DNA of 64,000 nucleotides from positions 1 to 64,000 of the forward strand of contig NZ_NFUR01000004.1 of NCBI RefSeq assembly GCF_002127225.1. Reading direction: 5' to 3'. A program made the translations under genes and the position numbers. Positions 1 to 8,519 of the stretch are shown piece by piece. This DNA comes from Sphingomonas sp. IBVSS2 (GTDB taxonomy: Bacteria; Pseudomonadota; Alphaproteobacteria; Sphingomonadales; Sphingomonadaceae). Positions within the stretch are counted from its first letter, which is position 1, and each line of letters starts with the position of its first letter. The notes beneath the pieces were generated by a model that saw only the letters and a list, made by a program, of their open reading frames with translations, had not been told where the DNA came from and searched no databases.

Positions 1-107
1 CGGTCGACATAAACGCGCTGGCGGTTGGTGCGAGCGGCGCCATCCGCCGGCATATTCTCGATGACGGTGGCGACGGCCGCTTCCAGCGCGATCGTGATCT
101 TCGACAT
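1..107 (-). CDS. Unrecognised protein, N-terminal fragment
   Basis: Only the first 35 or so codons lie in the window; the gene runs off the left edge. It begins at an ATG at 107 with a good AGGGGA ribosome-binding site. The visible N-terminus (MSKITIALEAAV...) has no signal peptide or transmembrane segment. I do not recognise the family. It is preceded by a CCTATAAT box at 316-323 on the same strand, giving a leader of about 200 nt, so it may belong to the flagellar regulon; that is inference. Confidence 0.5.
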   Translation of the reverse strand, partial: MSKITIALEAAVATVIENMPADGAARTNRQRVYVD

Positions 108-315
108 TGCGTATCCCCTGTTTCGTCCGGGCCCGCCGGGTCTCGGCTGCCGTTCACAGGGGCAACATGGCTTCTAATCCTTTAACAGATCCCTTAAAAT
201 CCTATATGTAGTCCTACCAGTGCCGATTTTCCGGCGCGACGCATTGCTCCGTATAAAATACGGATAATGCGTGATATTTATGGAATTCCGTGCCTGAAAG
301 GCCGTCGGTTCCATC

Positions 316-323
316 ATTATAGG
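316..323 (-). promoter_or_regulatory. CCTATAAT -10-like box
   Basis: Perfect CCTATAAT on the minus strand just beyond the transglycosylase stop codon. It reads toward the gene cut by the left edge. The leader contains a 7-bp perfect hairpin near 256-272 (TCCGTAT / ATACGGA). Confidence 0.55.
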
Positions 324-333
324 ATAAAATAAT

Positions 334-1386
334 TTAGCCGGCGAATTGTTCCGGACGGATTCGACGATCGATGAATCCGAGCAGCCATTGGCGGTGCGCC
401 TGGGTGGCGTTGCCCGCCGCGGCGATTCGGTGATCGGCCGCACCGCCGCCGATCTGGGCGGCCAGCAGCATGCGCGCGCGGCCCGGCTCGATCCCGCCCG
501 CGAGGAATTTCTTCGCGTCGCCGAGCCCCAGATGATGCGTGAGATAGGCCGACTTCGCCAGCGTCTCGGCGTCGGTGTGGACGCGGATGCCCGATTGCTC
601 GAGCCGCGAAAGGTTGAACTTGGCGAGATCGGCAACGCCCAGGATCGAGGCCTGGCCGTCATAGCGCAGTGCCAGTAGCGCGCTACGCGCGCCGGGAAGC
701 ACCTGGCCGCGCCCGTCGAGCCAGCCGCGATCGGTGGCCAGCTGGTTGAGCCAGGTGCCCGAGGTCTCGGCGAGATGCTCCCAGGTGCCGCTGAGGAACT
801 GGCCGAGCCCGGCGGCGCTCGAGCGCGGATTGCGCGACATCGTGTTCCAGCTGCCGTCGCGCCCCTTGGCGGCTTCGGCGTCGACGATGGCGGCCAGCGC
901 GGTCGCGGGAATGCCGGTGCGTGCCTCGGCCATGGCCAGGGCCGGCGCAAAGCGGGTGTTGGCGCCGAGCGCGAGGCCGGAGACCACCGCGCCCCTGGCG
1001 ACCGAGACGGTAGCCTCGGTGCCCATCGCGGCCGCCATGGCGCGGCTGCGTTCCTCGGCGGTATCGCCGATCGCGCCGCGCAGATCCTCGATGCAGTCGT
1101 CGGCGAAATCCTTGCCCACGACCTTCCGGTGACAGGCACAGGCGCAACCGCAATTGCAGCCCTGCACGCCGTTCGCCTGGCCGCCCATCCGGCCGCCGAG
1201 CAGGTCGAGCAGCGAATCGCCGCTGAGGCCGTTCTGGCCGATGCCATTGCCCTTGCGGTCGTCGCGCTCGCCATCGCCCAGCGCGGCGCGCCACAACCGG
1301 CTGGCGAGCTCGGTCTGCGCCTCGGTGTAGATCACCTTCGCGCGGTTTGCGGGGCTGAGCTGGGAGAGGTCCGCGCGCGGAATCAT
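334..1386 (-). CDS. Lysozyme-like lytic transglycosylase, flagellar
   Basis: A 350-residue protein whose middle resembles SLT/lysozyme-type transglycosylases: an acidic IVDAEAAKG segment (candidate catalytic Glu171) followed by AAGLGQFLSGTW at 191-202, the usual GLxQF fold signature. It likely cuts peptidoglycan for rod passage, since the FlgJ of this locus has only the rod-binding domain. It overlaps fliJ by 4 bases and is the last gene of flbT-fliI-fliJ. Oddities: no obvious signal peptide, and a cysteine cluster CNCGCACAC at 77-85 with another Cys at 98. The family call is from motif resemblance; the role is inferred. Confidence 0.7.
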   Translation of the reverse strand: MIPRADLSQLSPANRAKVIYTEAQTELASRLWRAALGDGERDDRKGNGIGQNGLSGDSLLDLLGGRMGGQANGVQGCNCGCACACHRKVVGKDFADDCIEDLRGAIGDTAEERSRAMAAAMGTEATVSVARGAVVSGLALGANTRFAPALAMAEARTGIPATALAAIVDAEAAKGRDGSWNTMSRNPRSSAAGLGQFLSGTWEHLAETSGTWLNQLATDRGWLDGRGQVLPGARSALLALRYDGQASILGVADLAKFNLSRLEQSGIRVHTDAETLAKSAYLTHHLGLGDAKKFLAGGIEPGRARMLLAAQIGGGAADHRIAAAGNATQAHRQWLLGFIDRRIRPEQFAG

Positions 1387-1808
1387 GCGCTCCGCTCCGC
1401 ATTGCGGCGCGCCACGACCAGCTTCGCGGCGGCGATATCGTCGATCATGGCCTGTTCGGCGCCGGCCGCGGCGCGCTCGGCCTCGTCCTTGAAGCGATCC
1501 GCCGCGCCTTCGATGGCGCGCATCGTGCCATAGGCTTCCACGGCCTGGGCACGCAGATGGGTGAGCCGCCCATGGGCGAGCTGCGACTGGCGATCGAGCC
1601 GTGCGCGCTCGGCCTTCATCCGCAACGTCCAGGCATCGCTGGCGATCGGCACGGTGGCGGCGAGCGCGCGCTCCTCGCGCATGCGGATCTCATGGGCCCG
1701 GGTCTGGTGGTTGAGCGTGCTGATCGTCTCGATCTCGACGCTGATCGACACCTTCACCGTGTCGACCTCGCGGCGCTGGACGCGCAGGGCGGTGTCGAAC
1801 GGGGTCAT
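1383..1808 (-). CDS. fliJ: Flagellar export chaperone FliJ-like
   Basis: 141 residues, almost entirely charged alpha-helix with heptad-like spacing, no membrane segment. Size, composition and position directly after fliI (4-base ATGA overlap) identify it as FliJ, the coiled-coil stalk that fits in the FliI hexamer and shuttles export chaperones. FliJ diverges strongly in sequence, so the call rests on context and coiled-coil character. Confidence 0.75.
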   Translation of the reverse strand: MTPFDTALRVQRREVDTVKVSISVEIETISTLNHQTRAHEIRMREERALAATVPIASDAWTLRMKAERARLDRQSQLAHGRLTHLRAQAVEAYGTMRAIEGAADRFKDEAERAAAGAEQAMIDDIAAAKLVVARRNAERSA

Positions 1809-3142
1809 TCGTCCATCTCCATGCTCAGCGCGACGATCTCGCCGAGCGCGGCGAAGGCGGCATCGGCATTGCCCTCGTCATTCTTGCCCTGGTTCAGCAT
1901 CGCCTCGATCTGGGGGGCGAGCGCCACCGCGCGGTCGACCTCGGGCGAGGAGCCGGCCTTGTAGGCGCCCAGCCGCACCATCTCTTCCATGTCGGAATAG
2001 GTGGACAGCAGCTTGCGCGCGCCGACACGGATGTCGTTCTGCGTATCGTTCATGCAGTGCGGCAGCGTGCGCGAGACCGATTTGAGGATATCGATCGCCG
2101 GATAGCGGCCGCGCTCGGCGATCGCGCGACGCATCACGACGTGACCGTCGAGAATGCCGCGCACCGCATCGGCGACCGGCTCGTTATGATCGTCGCCGTC
2201 GACCAGCACCGTGAACAGGCCGGTGATCATGCCCTTGCCCGGCGCGCCGGGGCCGGCACGCTCGAGCAGGCGGGGCAGTTCGGCGAAGACGGTGGGGGTA
2301 TAGCCCTTGGTCGCCGGCGGCTCGCCGCTCGCCAGGCCGATCTCGCGCTGCGCCATGGCGAAGCGGGTGACCGAGTCCATCAGGCACAGCACGTTGAGGC
2401 CCTGGTCGCGGAAATGCTCGGCGACGGCGAGGGTGGTCCAGGCGGCCTGGCGGCGCATCAGCGCGGGCTCGTCCGAAGTGGCGACGACGACGACCGAGCG
2501 GGCCATGCCCTCGGGCCCGAGATCGTCCTCGATGAATTCCTGCACTTCGCGGCCGCGCTCGCCGATCAGGCCGATCACCGCGACGTCGCACTGGGTCCAT
2601 CGCGCCAGCATCGACAGGAGCACCGACTTGCCGACGCCCGAGCCCGCGAACAGGCCGAGCCGCTGGCCGCGGCAGAGCGGCACGAACAGGTCGAGCGTGC
2701 GCACCCCGGTCTCGATGCGTTCGCCCACCCGGGCACGGTTGGCGGCGGCGGGCGGCGGCGCCTTGATCGGCTGGGGATCGGCGCCGTTGGGGAGGGCCCC
2801 CAGTCCGTCCACCGGCCGGCCGAGCCCGTCGACCATCCGGCCGAGCCAGGCCTGGGAAGGGCGGACGCTGAACTGGCCGGCGCCGAGTTCGGCGCGCGCG
2901 CCCAGGCCCACGCCCTGCGGATCGACGAAGGGAAGGCAGAGCGCGACTTCGCGGTCGAGCGCGGTCACTTCCGCCTGGACGATGCCGCCCGGCGCGGCGA
3001 TCTCGATGCGGCTGCCGATCTGCGCTGCGCCGGCGAGCCCCTCCACTTCGATCAGCGCGCCGCGCACGGCGACGACGCGGCCGAAGCGGCGATCGGGTGT
3101 CATGTCCCGGATCGCACGGGCTGCGCTGGCGAGCGTCTGCAC
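1805..3142 (-). CDS. fliI: Flagellum-specific ATPase FliI
   Basis: 445 residues, normal FliI length. A beta-barrel N-terminal domain (about 1-90) precedes the F1-beta-like ATPase core; Walker A is GLFAGSGVGKS at 163-173, followed by IGERGREVQEF and the GEPPATKGYTPTVF region conserved in FliI. It energises type III export of rod, hook and filament subunits at the cytoplasmic face. The start is GTG at 3142, with GAGGG upstream, 10 bases after flbT; the stop overlaps fliJ. Confidence 0.96.
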   Translation of the reverse strand: MQTLASAARAIRDMTPDRRFGRVVAVRGALIEVEGLAGAAQIGSRIEIAAPGGIVQAEVTALDREVALCLPFVDPQGVGLGARAELGAGQFSVRPSQAWLGRMVDGLGRPVDGLGALPNGADPQPIKAPPPAAANRARVGERIETGVRTLDLFVPLCRGQRLGLFAGSGVGKSVLLSMLARWTQCDVAVIGLIGERGREVQEFIEDDLGPEGMARSVVVVATSDEPALMRRQAAWTTLAVAEHFRDQGLNVLCLMDSVTRFAMAQREIGLASGEPPATKGYTPTVFAELPRLLERAGPGAPGKGMITGLFTVLVDGDDHNEPVADAVRGILDGHVVMRRAIAERGRYPAIDILKSVSRTLPHCMNDTQNDIRVGARKLLSTYSDMEEMVRLGAYKAGSSPEVDRAVALAPQIEAMLNQGKNDEGNADAAFAALGEIVALSMEMDE

Positions 3143-3152
3143 CTTGTGGCCC

Positions 3153-3545
3153 TCAGGCCGCCTGCGGGGCGGCGAGGGCGTCCTCGAACGCGATCACCTC
3201 GCGCGCGGTGGCCAGTGCCTTGTAATATTCGCCCTGGGCGATCTCGCTGGCGAAGCGGATGCAGGCCGACTTGGCCTCCGGCACCTCGAGCGCGACGACC
3301 AGCGCGCCGACCAGCCCGACCACGATGTCGTGGTGGCCGTCGCGGTTCGCCGGATCGATATAGGCGAGCATCGCGGCGAAATAGAGCTGGCGCGCAGGCG
3401 TGGTCGCTTCCTCGGGGCGCATGACCTCGCGCCCGCGCAGGATCGATACCTGGTTCTCCACGGCGATCTGGGTGCGGCCCACCGCGCGGATCACCGCGCC
3501 GTTGACGATCGCCTTCTCGCCGTCGCGAAGGGTGATGCGGAGCAT
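3153..3545 (-). CDS. flbT: Flagellin post-transcriptional regulator FlbT
   Basis: 130 residues matching FlbT: MLRITLRDGEK, then a conserved LRGREVMRPEEATTPARQLYF stretch in the first half (start LRGREVM near residue 38), and a helical C-terminus. In Caulobacter, FlbT binds the 5' leader of flagellin mRNA and destabilises it until the hook is finished; FlaF antagonises it. Here flaF is 52 kb away in the same window. ATG at 3545 is preferred over upstream in-frame options because the -10 box lies at 3576-3583. First gene of flbT-fliI-fliJ-transglycosylase. Confidence 0.92.
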   Translation of the reverse strand: MLRITLRDGEKAIVNGAVIRAVGRTQIAVENQVSILRGREVMRPEEATTPARQLYFAAMLAYIDPANRDGHHDIVVGLVGALVVALEVPEAKSACIRFASEIAQGEYYKALATAREVIAFEDALAAPQAA

Positions 3546-3575
3546 TGGGGAACAGCCTTTCGTTCGTCTGGCTGC

Positions 3576-3583
3576 ATTATAGG
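3576..3583 (-). promoter_or_regulatory. flbT promoter -10 box CCTATAAT
   Basis: Perfect CCTATAAT on the minus strand, 31 bases before the flbT ATG. No TTGACA-like -35 is visible at 16-18 bp. The palindrome at 3613-3625 ends 29 bp upstream. Confidence 0.7.
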
Positions 3584-3612
3584 ATGCCTTTCGCGCCGCT
3601 GGTGCCGCACCC

Positions 3613-3625
3613 GGCAATTTTTGCC
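3613..3625. promoter_or_regulatory. Putative FlbD (ftr-like) site, flbT/flgE
   Basis: GGCAATTTTTGCC, an interrupted palindrome (GGCAA-N3-TTGCC) between divergent flbT and flgE. It resembles ftr elements bound by Caulobacter FlbD. Assignment to FlbD is inferred. Confidence 0.6.
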
Positions 3626-3671
3626 CAGCATCATCTTATTGCACCCTGCTTTGGGTCTTCGCTTCGCTCAT

Positions 3672-3679
3672 CCTACAAT
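3672..3679 (+). promoter_or_regulatory. flgE promoter -10-like box CCTACAAT
   Basis: One-mismatch version of the recurrent box, 49 bases before the flgE TTG start; the divergent FlbD-like palindrome ends 46 bp upstream. Confidence 0.55.
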
Positions 3680-3728
3680 TGAGGCGTGGCCCGCGCGCGT
3701 TCCGTGGGCATCGACGGGAGTTAACGTC

Positions 3729-5087
3729 TTGAGCCTCTATTCCGCTCTTTATGCCGGCGTCTCGGGCCTCAACGCGCAATCGAGCGCGATGGCGGCGGTT
3801 GCCGACAACATCACCAACATCAACACCATCGGCTACAAGGGCATCGAAGCCCAGTTCAAGACGATGGTGACGGATGGCCGCGCGCGTTCGAGCTATTCGG
3901 CGGGCGGCGTCGTCGCCGCGCCGATCGCGATGATCTCGAAGCAGGGCATGATGCAGGCGTCGAGCAACAGCACCGACATCGCCATCGACGGCAAGGGCTT
4001 CTTCGTCACCCGCACCGCCGCCGGCGGCCAGGGTGAAGTCGCCTTCACGCGCGCCGGTTCGTTCCGCGCCGACGAGGAGGGCTATCTGAAGAACCCGGCG
4101 ACCGGCCTGTACCTCTATGGCTATCGCCTCGATGCCGAGGGCAAATACAGCAACACCGGCAATCTCGACGATCTGGAGGCGATCCGCGTCAGCGACCTGA
4201 CCGGCACCGCGGCGGCGACGTCGCGCATCCAGGCGCGCATCAACCTCAACACCGCGACCGACGTGTCGCCTGCCGCCGCCGGCTACACCCAGGGCGACCT
4301 GGCGAAGTACGCTGCCGACAATACGTTCACGCCGAAGACCGAGAACCAGTTCCAGCGCTCGTTCACCGTCTATGACCAGCAGGGCGGCTCGCACACGCTG
4401 AACATGGCCTTCCTCAAGACCGGCCCGAATGCGTGGAAGGCCGAAATCTATTCGAACCCGCCGGGCGACATCATGAATACCAGCGTGACCCCGGCGGTGA
4501 AGAGCACCAACGGCTTCATCGCGGGCGGCGACGTCAAGTTCAAGCCGGACGGCAGCCTGGATCTTCCGGCGGGCAGCTGGCTGAACAGCGCGCTGAACAT
4601 CACCTACTCCAACCAGGCGGCCTCGGTGCCGATCAAGCTGGAACTGGGCAGCGACGGCAAGATCGACGGCCTTACCCAGTTCGGCCAGCCGAGCTCGCTG
4701 ATCTCGGGCAACACCGATGGCGGCACGCTGGGCAATCTGTCGCAGATCGAAATCACCAAGGAAGGCGTCGTCAACGCAGTGTTCGACGACGGCACCACCC
4801 GCTCGGTGTTCCAGCTCCCGCTGGCGACCTTCCAGAACCCGGACGGCCTCACCCGCGTATCCGGCAATGCCTATAATGCCAGCCGCCTCTCGGGCGGTTT
4901 CACGCTGAACGAGCCGGGCGAGCTGGGCGCGGGCGCCATCGCGGCGAACTCGCTCGAGGCCTCGACGGTCGACCTGGCGGGCGAGTTCACCAACATGATC
5001 CGCTTCCAGCGTGCGTACAGCGCGTCGTCGAAGATCATCACGACGGTGGACGACATGCTGCGCGAAGTCAGCGACCTCAAGCGCTAA
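3729..5087 (+). CDS. flgE: Flagellar hook protein FlgE
   Basis: 452 residues. The N-terminus SLYSALYAGVSGLNAQ with DNITNINTIGYK is the classic axial-protein helix of FlgE/FlgF/FlgG, and the C-terminus (LAGEFTNMIRFQRAYSAS...) is the matching D0 helix. It builds the hook, the universal joint outside the outer membrane. TTG at 3729 is chosen: it gives the family N-terminus directly, follows GGGAG by about 8 bases, and no better in-frame ATG exists. First gene of flgE-flgK-flgL. Confidence 0.95.
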   Translation: MSLYSALYAGVSGLNAQSSAMAAVADNITNINTIGYKGIEAQFKTMVTDGRARSSYSAGGVVAAPIAMISKQGMMQASSNSTDIAIDGKGFFVTRTAAGGQGEVAFTRAGSFRADEEGYLKNPATGLYLYGYRLDAEGKYSNTGNLDDLEAIRVSDLTGTAAATSRIQARINLNTATDVSPAAAGYTQGDLAKYAADNTFTPKTENQFQRSFTVYDQQGGSHTLNMAFLKTGPNAWKAEIYSNPPGDIMNTSVTPAVKSTNGFIAGGDVKFKPDGSLDLPAGSWLNSALNITYSNQAASVPIKLELGSDGKIDGLTQFGQPSSLISGNTDGGTLGNLSQIEITKEGVVNAVFDDGTTRSVFQLPLATFQNPDGLTRVSGNAYNASRLSGGFTLNEPGELGAGAIAANSLEASTVDLAGEFTNMIRFQRAYSASSKIITTVDDMLREVSDLKR

Positions 5088-5109
5088 CGCCAAAAGAACG
5101 TAGGGGAAC

Positions 5110-7191
5110 ATGGCGCTCAACGACATTCTCGGTACGGCGGTGTCCGGCCTGGCAGCAGCCCAGGCCGGCCTCCGCGCGGTTTCCAGCAACATCGCGAATG
5201 TCGGGGTGGCCGGCTATGCGCGCGAGCGCGTCAACCTCACCACGGGCGTGGTCGCGGGGCAGGTCAGCGGCGTCGTGGTGGGCGAGCCCACCCGCGTCGC
5301 CGATCGTTTCCTCGAAGCGACGGTGTACAACCGGGCGGGCGATTATGGCCGCACCGAAGTGACCGCCAACTATCTCGACCGCCTGCAGGCGCTGCTCGGG
5401 CAGCCGGGGGCCTCTTCCGGCCTCTCGGCGCGCCTCGACGCGGTCTCGGCCTCGGCGGTGGCGATGACCGGCTCCCTGGGCTCCACGCAGACGGTGGCGC
5501 AGTTCACCAACGACGTGCAGGACGCGATCAGCTCGATGCAGCAGATGGACAAGGACGTGTCCCAGCTGCGCTCGGACGTGGAATCGGAAGTCGGTTATTC
5601 GGTCGACAAGATCAACACCCTGCTCAAGCGCATCTACGACCTGAACGGCACGGTGGCGCAGGCGACCGGCCTTGGCCGCAGCGCCGGGGGTGCCGCCGAT
5701 CAGCGGATGAGCGCGATCGAGGAACTGAGCGGGCTGATGCAGGTCACCGTCCGCGATCAGGCGGACGGCCGCGTCACCATCGAGACGGCGAGTGGGCAGA
5801 TGCTGCTCGACAAGCGCCTGCGGCAGCTTTCCTATCCCAGCGCCGGAGGGGCTTCGCAGCCGACCTATCCGGCGATCGAGATCCGTTTCGCCCAGCCCGA
5901 CGCGGCCACCGGCGACAAGATCGATTCCGCCGCGATCGGCGGCAAGCTGGGCGGGCTGCTCGATCTGCGCGATCGTGCGCTGCCGGCATTCTCCGAGCAG
6001 CTCGGCACGCTGTTCACCGGCCTGTCCCAGGCGTTGAACTCGGTGTCGAACGCGGGCAGCACCGTGCCGCCTCCGGCCGCGCTCAACGGCCGCAACAGCG
6101 GCATGGCGGGCAGCGATCGCCTCGGCTTCACCGGCGCGGCGACCTTCGCGGTCACCAAGGCGGACGGCACGCTGGTCGCCAGCACCAAGATCGATTTCGA
6201 TGCGCTCGGCCCTACCGCGACGATCGACGACATGGTCACCGCGATCAACACGGGCCTTGGCGGCGCCGGCACGGCCAGCTTCGCCAATGGCAAGCTCAGC
6301 ATCGTTGCCAATGGCACCGGCAACGGCGTGGCGATCGGCCAGGACGCAACCAAGCCTAGCGCGCGCGCCGGGCAGGGCGTCTCGCAATTCTTCGGGCTCA
6401 ACGATCTGGTCCGCAGCGATGACTCCTCGCTGGTGCCTTCGGGCTTCGCGGCCGGCGATCCGCATGGCTTCGCGACGGGAGAGACCACGCAGATCGTGCT
6501 GCGCGACAGCTCCGGCCGGGCGCTGACCAGCTACACGCTGACGCCCACCACCGGCGGCACGTTCGGCGATCTCGTCAGCGATCTGAACGGCAGCCCGCTC
6601 TCCAATTTCGGCACCTTCTCGCTGGACGATAGCGGCCGCCTGCGCTTCGCCCCGGCGGCAAGCGTCGCCGGCGCGACGCTCTCTATCCCGGCGGACTCGA
6701 CCAATCGCCTCAGCACCGGGCGCTCCTTCGCGCAGATGATGAACCTCACCGGCGCGTCGAGCGGGCTCGGCAGCGCGCAGGTGCGGCCCGATATCCTCGC
6801 GAGCGCGTCCAAGCTGGGCCTCGCCCGGTTGCAGGACGTCGCGGTCGGCGCCAAGGCGCTCGGTTCCGGCGACACGCGCGGGGCGACGGCCTTCGTCAAC
6901 AAGCTCGGCAGCGCGATCGATCTTGGCAAGGACGGCAAGTCGACCGTCGATGCCTTTGCCAGCAACCTGATGGGCCGGATCGGCCTCGACGCGAACCAGG
7001 CCAAGGGCCAGCTCGCCGATGCCACGGCGCGCCGCGACGACGCGATCACGCGCCGCGACAGCTTCGCGGGCGTCAACATAGACGAGGAACTCTCGCAGAT
7101 GGTGGTGCTGCAGAACAGCTATTCGGCCGCCGCGCGCGTGATCACCACCGCGAACGACATGTACGACACGCTCCTCGGCATGCTCCGATAG
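5110..7191 (+). CDS. flgK: Hook-filament junction protein FlgK
   Basis: 693 residues. N-terminal LNDILGTAVSGLAAAQAGLRAVSSNIANVGVAGYARERVNL is split here as the standard FlgK helix followed by the NxxxxGYxR motif; the C-terminus ends in a conserved helix (SQMVVLQNSYSAAARVITT region). It forms the first adaptor ring between hook and filament. ATG at 5110 follows AGGGGAA. It lies 22 bases after flgE and 24 before flgL. The long central region (about 320-560) is family-variable. Confidence 0.94.
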   Translation: MALNDILGTAVSGLAAAQAGLRAVSSNIANVGVAGYARERVNLTTGVVAGQVSGVVVGEPTRVADRFLEATVYNRAGDYGRTEVTANYLDRLQALLGQPGASSGLSARLDAVSASAVAMTGSLGSTQTVAQFTNDVQDAISSMQQMDKDVSQLRSDVESEVGYSVDKINTLLKRIYDLNGTVAQATGLGRSAGGAADQRMSAIEELSGLMQVTVRDQADGRVTIETASGQMLLDKRLRQLSYPSAGGASQPTYPAIEIRFAQPDAATGDKIDSAAIGGKLGGLLDLRDRALPAFSEQLGTLFTGLSQALNSVSNAGSTVPPPAALNGRNSGMAGSDRLGFTGAATFAVTKADGTLVASTKIDFDALGPTATIDDMVTAINTGLGGAGTASFANGKLSIVANGTGNGVAIGQDATKPSARAGQGVSQFFGLNDLVRSDDSSLVPSGFAAGDPHGFATGETTQIVLRDSSGRALTSYTLTPTTGGTFGDLVSDLNGSPLSNFGTFSLDDSGRLRFAPAASVAGATLSIPADSTNRLSTGRSFAQMMNLTGASSGLGSAQVRPDILASASKLGLARLQDVAVGAKALGSGDTRGATAFVNKLGSAIDLGKDGKSTVDAFASNLMGRIGLDANQAKGQLADATARRDDAITRRDSFAGVNIDEELSQMVVLQNSYSAAARVITTANDMYDTLLGMLR

Positions 7192-7215
7192 GGCCGGAAC
7201 AAGAAGGGAAGACCC

Positions 7216-8124
7216 ATGACCCGCGTTGCCACCATCCCGCTCCAGCGCACCATGGCCAGCGCGATCTCGCGCGCCCAGGAGCAGCTCGCCGACACCCAGC
7301 GGCAGCTTTCGACCCGCAAAAAGGCCGCGACCTTCGCCGATCTCGGCACCGAGGCGGTACGCAATCTCTCCGCGCACTCGCTGCTCGCCCGCCAGGACGC
7401 GCAGGCTACCGTATCGAAGCGGGTCGGCACCACGCTCTCGCTCTACCAGGCCAATCTCGAGGGCATCGACGATGCGACCTCGGATCTGCGCACCAGCCTG
7501 ATGAAGGCGGTCGGCACCGGCGATTCCGCCGGCCTGCAGGAAGCGATCCAGACCGCTTTCGATCAGTTCCGCACCTCGCTCAACGCTTCCGAAGGCGGCA
7601 CGCCGCTGTTCGGCGGCAGCCAGATCGATCAGGCGCCGTTCTCGGTGGACACGCTCGCCCAGGCGGCGACGACGCCCGGTGCAAGCGCCTTCCACAACGA
7701 CACGGTGCGCGCCAATGCCCGCGTGGCCGACGGCGTGGACATCAGCTACGGCGTCGGGGCGAGCGAGATCGGCGCCAATCTCTACGAGGCGTTCCGCACG
7801 CTCGGCCAGGCCGGCGACATCGGCACCAAGCCCACCGACGCGCAGATGGATGCGATCAAGCAGGCGGTGGCGCAGCTCAATACCGGCCTTGGCGACGTGC
7901 GCGCGATCAACGCCGACAATGGCCGCAAGCAGAACCAGGTCGATACGCTGACCGCGCGGGGCGAAGCCCGCGGGCTGGTGCTGCAGGGCGTGATCCAGGA
8001 CAATGAGGATGCCGATCTCGGCCAGGTCGCGATCGACCTTGCCCAGCAGAAGACGGTGCTGGAGGCGAGCTATTCGGTGTTCGCCCAGCTGTCGGGGCTG
8101 AATCTGACCGCTTATCTGAGATAG
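7216..8124 (+). CDS. flgL: Hook-filament junction protein FlgL
   Basis: 302 residues, flagellin-like at both ends: MTRVATIPLQRTMASAIS at the N-terminus and a C-terminal helix with LAQQKTVLEASYSVFAQLSGL. FlgL forms the second adaptor ring between FlgK and flagellin. Last gene of flgE-flgK-flgL; GAAGGGAAG ribosome-binding site before ATG 7216. The intergenic palindromes that follow may stop transcription. Confidence 0.92.
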   Translation: MTRVATIPLQRTMASAISRAQEQLADTQRQLSTRKKAATFADLGTEAVRNLSAHSLLARQDAQATVSKRVGTTLSLYQANLEGIDDATSDLRTSLMKAVGTGDSAGLQEAIQTAFDQFRTSLNASEGGTPLFGGSQIDQAPFSVDTLAQAATTPGASAFHNDTVRANARVADGVDISYGVGASEIGANLYEAFRTLGQAGDIGTKPTDAQMDAIKQAVAQLNTGLGDVRAINADNGRKQNQVDTLTARGEARGLVLQGVIQDNEDADLGQVAIDLAQQKTVLEASYSVFAQLSGLNLTAYLR

Positions 8125-8519
8125 GGGCGGCGCGCTCCCGCATGTCCGGCGCCACATGTCCGGCGAAGGCCGGGGCCTGGCCATGGTGCCCGGGCCCCGG
8201 CCTTCGCCTTACTTGTTCTTGCAAACTGGGGTTTCGCCTGCCGGGCTGGCGCAGCCGATGCGCGCTGGCGGCCTTTGCGGCCTTTCGGGCGCCGGGACCG
8301 GCTGCGATGTTTGGCGATTGTCCCCTTCAAACATGTAGCGCGAAGCAGTTCCCCGGCGAAGGCCGGGGCCCAGTTGCGAAGGCCCCTCGACGGCACTGCT
8401 CCCTCGCGAATATGCCGCGACTGGGCCCCGGCCTTCGCCGGGGAGCGCATACATGCTCAAACGAGATAATTCCCCGATGTTGGAACCGCGCGCCCTCATC
8501 CGCCGTGCCGGCGAGGGGC
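8125..8519. repeat. REP-like palindrome cluster
   Basis: A 395-base gap between convergent flgL and the minus-strand repeat protein. It holds two inverted-repeat pairs built on the same core, GGCGAAGGCCGGGGCC: 8162-8177 with 8193-8208, and a perfect 23-bp pair at 8351-8373 with 8421-8443. This is the type of palindromic intergenic element common in sphingomonads. No coding potential is convincing here; it probably also serves as a bidirectional terminator. Confidence 0.8.

Noticed and set aside
5077..8184. A 1035-residue minus-strand open frame
   Set aside because: Antisense shadow of flgK and flgL; composition rich in R, G, D and H typical of GC-rich off-frames, no motifs.
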